DNA from: Pavlovales sp. CCMP2436
Taxonomy: Eukaryota > Haptophyta > Pavlovophyceae > Pavlovales
Direction of reading: 5' to 3'
Assembly (NCBI GenBank): GCA_026770615.1
Contig: MU631667.1
Coordinates: 87,933 to 102,932, forward strand
Length of the DNA stretch: 15,000 bases
Part shown: positions 11,792 through 15,000 of the stretch, piece after piece
How positions within the stretch are numbered: the first letter of the stretch is position 1
Layout of the letters: every line of letters starts with the position of its first letter
Position numbers and translations under genes: made by a program
Notes under the pieces: generated by a model
What the model was told of the DNA's origin: nothing
Databases searched by the model: none
What the model saw: the letters and a program-made list of their open reading frames with translations, nothing else

Positions 11792-12433
11792 CGTGACGAG
11801 GCGCACGGACGCTACAGGAACGCGACTCACACTGCGGCTCATACCAGATCGGATGATAAAGTAGCCAGAATTCTACATACCCCGGGAGCGGTACGTCACG
11901 ATGACGCCTCGAGAGCTAGAATAGTGACAGCAGAGGCGCTAGAAAAAGTGACCCGGCTCTTCATCTCCACACGAGGCAACAACTGGCGCAGCCAGGTTGA
12001 TTTGCCTCCCCACCTCCAACCCCTGGCTGTCATAAAGCTCGTGCAGAACGCATTGAGCGACCGGGGCTCAAAGTCAGTATCAGTACACAGAGAAGCCGCC
12101 ACGGTACAGCTCACAAAAAACACGCTCACGGCCCAGTGCTGGGCAATAGCGGCCACTGCGACAGGAGACAACATCTCATCCGACCAACGAGCAGCACGCC
12201 ATGCGCTAATCGACAGAGTTGCGAGGGATCGCCTAGAGAAGAGAGGCCCCGTCAAACATGCCCTCGGCATAGGTAGAATGGCCAATGTAGAAGCCATGTG
12301 GTCAAAAGAAAGCACGACGGCTCTGCGCCTCCCGCGAGTTAGGGGCCAACAGCGACCCGCGGAAAATACACCAAACACATGGCCAGATCGATACTCGGGA
12401 TTAAATCATACCGCCACAATGCCGAGTGAGTAG
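11792..12433 (+). CDS. Unidentified ORF 1 of a mobile-element-like cluster
   Basis: Open without stops from 11792 to TAG 12431-12433, with no clear ATG near the start, so it is probably a 5'-truncated fragment. It reads HTPGAVRHDDASRARIVTAE, DLPPHLQPLAVIKLVQNALS and GPVKHALGIGRMANVEAMW. Codons favour A and C on this strand, unlike the very GC-rich host genes. The next frame begins at once in another phase, suggesting a frameshifted longer protein. No family recognised. Confidence 0.4.
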   Translation, partial: RDEAHGRYRNATHTAAHTRSDDKVARILHTPGAVRHDDASRARIVTAEALEKVTRLFISTRGNNWRSQVDLPPHLQPLAVIKLVQNALSDRGSKSVSVHREAATVQLTKNTLTAQCWAIAATATGDNISSDQRAARHALIDRVARDRLEKRGPVKHALGIGRMANVEAMWSKESTTALRLPRVRGQQRPAENTPNTWPDRYSGLNHTATMPSE

Positions 12434-12714
12434 CAGAATATCCGGTGATGGCCACCACTACAATTGCCATTGACGGAAAGTCCGAAACAATGGGCCTCAC
12501 CTGTCCTCTATGCAAAGCACTCAACTCACACGACACAAAGCATCACTTACACCACGAGTGCTCGTCAACGGGAGAACACCGCCACGACCTCCACCGCTCC
12601 CTCTGCAAGGAACTGTCCCCGAGCCTGGGACCCGCCAAATCAAAATCAATGGCGACACACATGATATCTCGACCGGACTACTCCACCGGAAGGGTAGGAT
12701 TAAGTGTCAAATAA
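12430..12714 (+). CDS. ORF 2 with CCHC-like zinc knuckle, retroelement-like fragment
   Basis: Open from 12430 (first ATG 12448) to TAA 12712-12714. It carries CPLCKALNSHDTKHHLHHEC, a Cys-x2-Cys ... His ... Cys pattern like the zinc knuckle that often ends non-LTR reverse transcriptases, followed by GEHRHDLHRSLCKEL. Read after ORF 1 in a shifted frame, this fits a decayed reverse-transcriptase C-terminus. No YADD-type catalytic motif is visible, so the assignment is inference. Confidence 0.4.
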   Translation, partial: VAEYPVMATTTIAIDGKSETMGLTCPLCKALNSHDTKHHLHHECSSTGEHRHDLHRSLCKELSPSLGPAKSKSMATHMISRPDYSTGRVGLSVK

Positions 12715-12730
12715 GAGCTCAGAAAGAAGG

Positions 12731-13621
12731 ATGGACACCAGTAAAGCACCCAAGCCCGGCGACTTACTCTACACTCTCCTACGCCATAGCCTCAGAATGC
12801 ACAAATCACGCGAAGCGGCAATCGAAGCATTAGCGGCGTCAACCAAGGACAATATATCTCTATACGACGCGTATAAGTTTAAGGTAGCTATGTGGGCCGC
12901 CCAGACAGCTGAGCAGGCAGCAAAGAAATTGAATCAAAACGAAGCACCAGCGGTCATACCACCTATGCAGTATGAGCCCATACCCCTGACGGACAGCATC
13001 GCCCAAATCGAGGCACCAGCGGCTATACCATTTCTGCGGTATGAGCCTATAATACCCCCAACGAACAGTATCGCTCAGTATGAGCCCATATCCCCAACGG
13101 CCATACCACCTATACAGCAAGAGCACATACCTTCAACGGACACCAGTGCACTGACCACCCCTGCCAAACGAAGATGCTTGATGCGCAACCAACCTACGAA
13201 TAATGAAGATTCATTAACAGATGTAAGCCTGACCATACCCTCCATGCAGCTGAAGCCCACCCTCAGGCCCAGCCGAGGCCAGCAACGCTTACGCACATCA
13301 AACGTGGAAAATAGCAACCAGAGACCGTCTCGAACCAAAACCTCTTTACTACCAGGAGCAGCCAGTCCCACCGAACCCAAAATAGGACCAGCTAGTCCCG
13401 CCATAAACCACGAATCCGCAGCAGGCCCGTCACGCATGCACGCACGGATCCATGACAAGTTCTTCATATTCATGCACCACTCACGCACACTGCGCTCCGC
13501 AACCAAACGGGCCTTTGAAACCGGCCAGTCACCCACGCTGTCACACCACTCGGGCGACAAAAAACCTAAATCCAAACATGAGCCAGCAGGCTCAAAGTCT
13601 TCTAACGCAAACATGAGCTAG
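12731..13621 (+). CDS. ORF 3, helical N-terminus, Pro-rich repeats, basic tail
   Basis: A 296-residue frame from the ATG at 12731 to TAG 13619-13621, 17 bases after ORF 2. Residues 10-68 look helical (LYTLLRHSLRMHKSREAA, later AMWAAQTAEQAAKKLNQ). Residues 71-140 contain three to four diverged units of the type EAPAxIPPMQYEPIPLTDSI, encoded by DNA repeats of about 66 bases. The rest is Pro/Ser-rich with Lys/Arg clusters (PAKRRC, SATKRAF, KKPKSKHE) and may bind nucleic acid. Composition is A/C-rich. Unrecognised. Its intact length beside decayed ORFs 1 and 2 is notable. Confidence 0.5.
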   Translation: MDTSKAPKPGDLLYTLLRHSLRMHKSREAAIEALAASTKDNISLYDAYKFKVAMWAAQTAEQAAKKLNQNEAPAVIPPMQYEPIPLTDSIAQIEAPAAIPFLRYEPIIPPTNSIAQYEPISPTAIPPIQQEHIPSTDTSALTTPAKRRCLMRNQPTNNEDSLTDVSLTIPSMQLKPTLRPSRGQQRLRTSNVENSNQRPSRTKTSLLPGAASPTEPKIGPASPAINHESAAGPSRMHARIHDKFFIFMHHSRTLRSATKRAFETGQSPTLSHHSGDKKPKSKHEPAGSKSSNANMS

Positions 13622-13661
13622 CAAGCCCGCCATACCCCGCAACCCAAAGTCGCGCCCGAGG

Positions 13662-13683
13662 CCCACCCCCGTCAAGGGGTGGG
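13662..13683. terminator. GC hairpin after ORF 3
   Basis: CCCACCCC (13662-13669) and GGGGTGGG (13676-13683) pair perfectly around a six-base loop, about 40 bases after the ORF 3 stop. It may mark the 3' end of the element; a role in termination is only suggested by position. Confidence 0.5.
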
Positions 13684-13722
13684 ATAGAATGGGCCAGCAA
13701 ATAAGCCGCGCATATTTGTGGC

Positions 13723-13742
13723 TTTTGCCCCCCGGGGCAAAA
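13723..13742. terminator. Perfect palindromic hairpin
   Basis: TTTTGCCCC and GGGGCAAAA, separated by CC, form a near-continuous palindrome. It is the second hairpin within 80 bases after ORF 3. Helitrons carry a 3' hairpin, but I see no CTRR end at the expected distance. Confidence 0.5.
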
Positions 13743-13942
13743 ATCTCAACATATGCGAGCCAGGCTAGCGAGGAAGTAATGTTTGGGATACGCGAAGGTG
13801 GGTCGCGCTCGCAGACGGTGCTGCATTTTCAGACGACGCGAGGGAGAGCAGTGGAGGTCGGTCAGTGCGCCAGTCGAGAGTCGTCAGTCGTCGATCGTCG
13901 TGTCTGAACTGATCAGCGGTGGGGACGGTATCCGTGTGCTCG

Positions 13943-13998
13943 GGGTGGATCCCTGGATCTGAGTGTTTTTCAACACTTAAATCCAGTGAGATCCTCCC
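13943..13998. repeat. Long imperfect hairpin upstream of the transporter
   Basis: The arms start at 13943 (GGGTGGATC, then CTGGATCTGAGTGTT) and pair with AACACTTAAATCCAG, then GATCCTCCC ending at 13998. The loop is about four bases (TTTC) and the stem about 25 pairs with several mismatches. It lies 115 bases before the transporter start. It could be a structured 5' leader, an unrecognised small RNA or a transposon remnant; it does not match an snRNA known to me. Confidence 0.6.
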
Positions 13999-14044
13999 GG
14001 GGACGGACGTTTAACTAGAAACTTGCACTAGTACGGGCACAAGT

Positions 14045-14087
14045 AAGCACCCACTTTTAAAACTGGTGGAACATTCAGGGTGGCGCC
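14045..14087. repeat. Repeat block just before the transporter start
   Basis: Matches 8322-8366. It ends about 24 bases before the ATG at 14112, so it may supply the promoter or 5' leader of this gene, or mark an old insertion. Confidence 0.6.
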
Positions 14088-14111
14088 AACCACGCGACTC
14101 TGCTCGAGAGG

Positions 14112-15000
14112 ATGGCCACGCCCCCCTCGAACAGCAAGCCAGGCGCGGCCAGAGGCGGGGCGGCGCCCGCGGACCTGCGCAAGTTCCAGCGCGGCGTGCT
14201 CTTCGGATCGCTCGGCGTGTTCACGCTCGTGGCGGGCTTCGCGGCCACGATGCCGTTCAACCAGGCACGCCGCGACCAACTAGGCTGCGGACCAAAGTGC
14301 ATCGGCTCCCTGACGAGCGCGTCGTCGCTGCTCCGGCTGATCGGGGCGGTGGTCATCGGCCGGCTGAGTGACACAATCGGCCGGCGCTCGATGCTTTGGC
14401 TTGGGCTCGTGGGCACGGCACTTTCGCTGTTTATCTCATTCACGATGGATACGCTCGACGGAATGTGAGCGCAGCACCCACTGGCCACCCCGCCCCCCAG
14501 TCTGTGAAAGTGTTTTACAGGTTGATGCGAAGCAGCCCGAACAGCTTGCTCGCCATGGGTGTTATATTGATCGAAATTACGGCTGTCAGCGAAGAAGGCG
14601 CGTGCTTTGCGCAGGATGCAGATGTCCTTGCTAATGGAATCGCGCTCAAATGGACGTGCATCTGCCACCATACGCCCTCGTTCCCTGCCTCTGCAGCCTT
14701 CTCACTCAAGTTCTGACTCTCCCGCAATTTCTGTCGCGCGCAGCCGACGCGTAGTCACCCTCTCCTGGGCCGCCTGTAGGCCGCCTGTAAGCCCTCACGG
14801 TCTTCGGCACTGCCGGATACTGCCACGGTCTGACTCCCACCCTATCCAACCCCGCAGGTGGCTCGCGGCAATCCCCAGCTCGCTGCTCAACCACAACGCA
14901 AGTGTGCTCAAGGCACTCTTCGCAGACTATGCCGCGGACGCCAAACTCAATGACGTCGACCGTGTCTCGGCGATGGGAAAGCTGGGCATGGCTGTTGGCG
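14112..15000 (+). CDS. Major facilitator superfamily transporter, 5' part, two exons
   Basis: Exons 14112-14464 and 14858 to the window end are joined across a GT-AG intron of 393 bases. The join gives DGM-WLAAIPSSLLNHN in frame. Visible: a short polar N-terminus (residues 1-25), TM1 around FQRGVLFGSLGVFTLVAGFA (25-45), TM2 about 66-84, then the loop motif GRLSDTIGRRS (83-93), a good match to MFS motif A (G-x-L-x-D-x-x-G-R-R), and TM3 (94-111). Exon 2 continues with SVLKALFADYAAD and SAMGKLGMAVG, as in tetracycline-exporter-like and MFSD-type transporters. The substrate cannot be inferred. ATG 14112 was chosen because it precedes TM1 by a normal polar stretch. The gene is cut by the window end. 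Confidence 0.85.

Noticed and set aside
13660..13780. Helitron 3' end
   Set aside because: Hairpins are present, but no CTRR terminus at the usual distance, no 5' TC end and no Rep/helicase motifs were seen.

Overview
The window looks like nuclear DNA of a eukaryotic protist, most likely a microalga. Haptophyte or stramenopile fits best, but no marker in the window settles this. The evidence is GC-rich exons split by AT-rich, low-complexity GT-AG introns, a BEACH-WD40 protein, ARM-repeat/BTB proteins, a major-facilitator transporter with an intron, and heavy microsatellite and dispersed-repeat content. I saw no bacterial operon, rRNA, tRNA or CRISPR array.

Layout. Positions 485-4975 (+) hold the 3' part of a BEACH-domain/WD40 gene in five visible exons (485-586, 806-858, 1701-1776, 2699-2815, 3365-4975), with an AATAAA at 5035. 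Its introns contain eroded copies of the exon edges next to them. Positions 5710-6857 (-) hold a damaged ARM/BTB paralogue (copy B) with a one-base frameshift. Positions 6860-8700 are AT-rich intergenic DNA with a strong hairpin, a small acidic ORF, dispersed repeats and a relic of the ARM/BTB 3' end. Positions 8714-8923 (-) may be the last exon of an RGG-box protein. Positions 9009-10436 (-) hold ARM/BTB copy A, nearly intact. The 5' end of its coding sequence, including a plausible original start codon, lies in reversed orientation at about 10447-10542. Positions 10560-11700 hold small uncertain coding fragments and repeats. Positions 11792-13621 (+) hold a compositionally distinct cluster of unrecognised ORFs, one with a retroelement-like zinc knuckle, followed by two hairpins. 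From 14112 (+) a major-facilitator transporter starts and runs off the window end.

The BEACH gene, the ARM/BTB family and the transporter show no sign of a shared pathway. What links the region is its instability: duplicated splice junctions, a large inverted repeat around one exon, a small inversion in a gene start, gene relics and shared repeat blocks. These point to frequent short-range duplication and inversion. The best candidates for something undescribed are the duplicated exon-intron junctions of the BEACH gene, the ARM/BTB 5' microinversion and the ORF cluster at 11792-13690.
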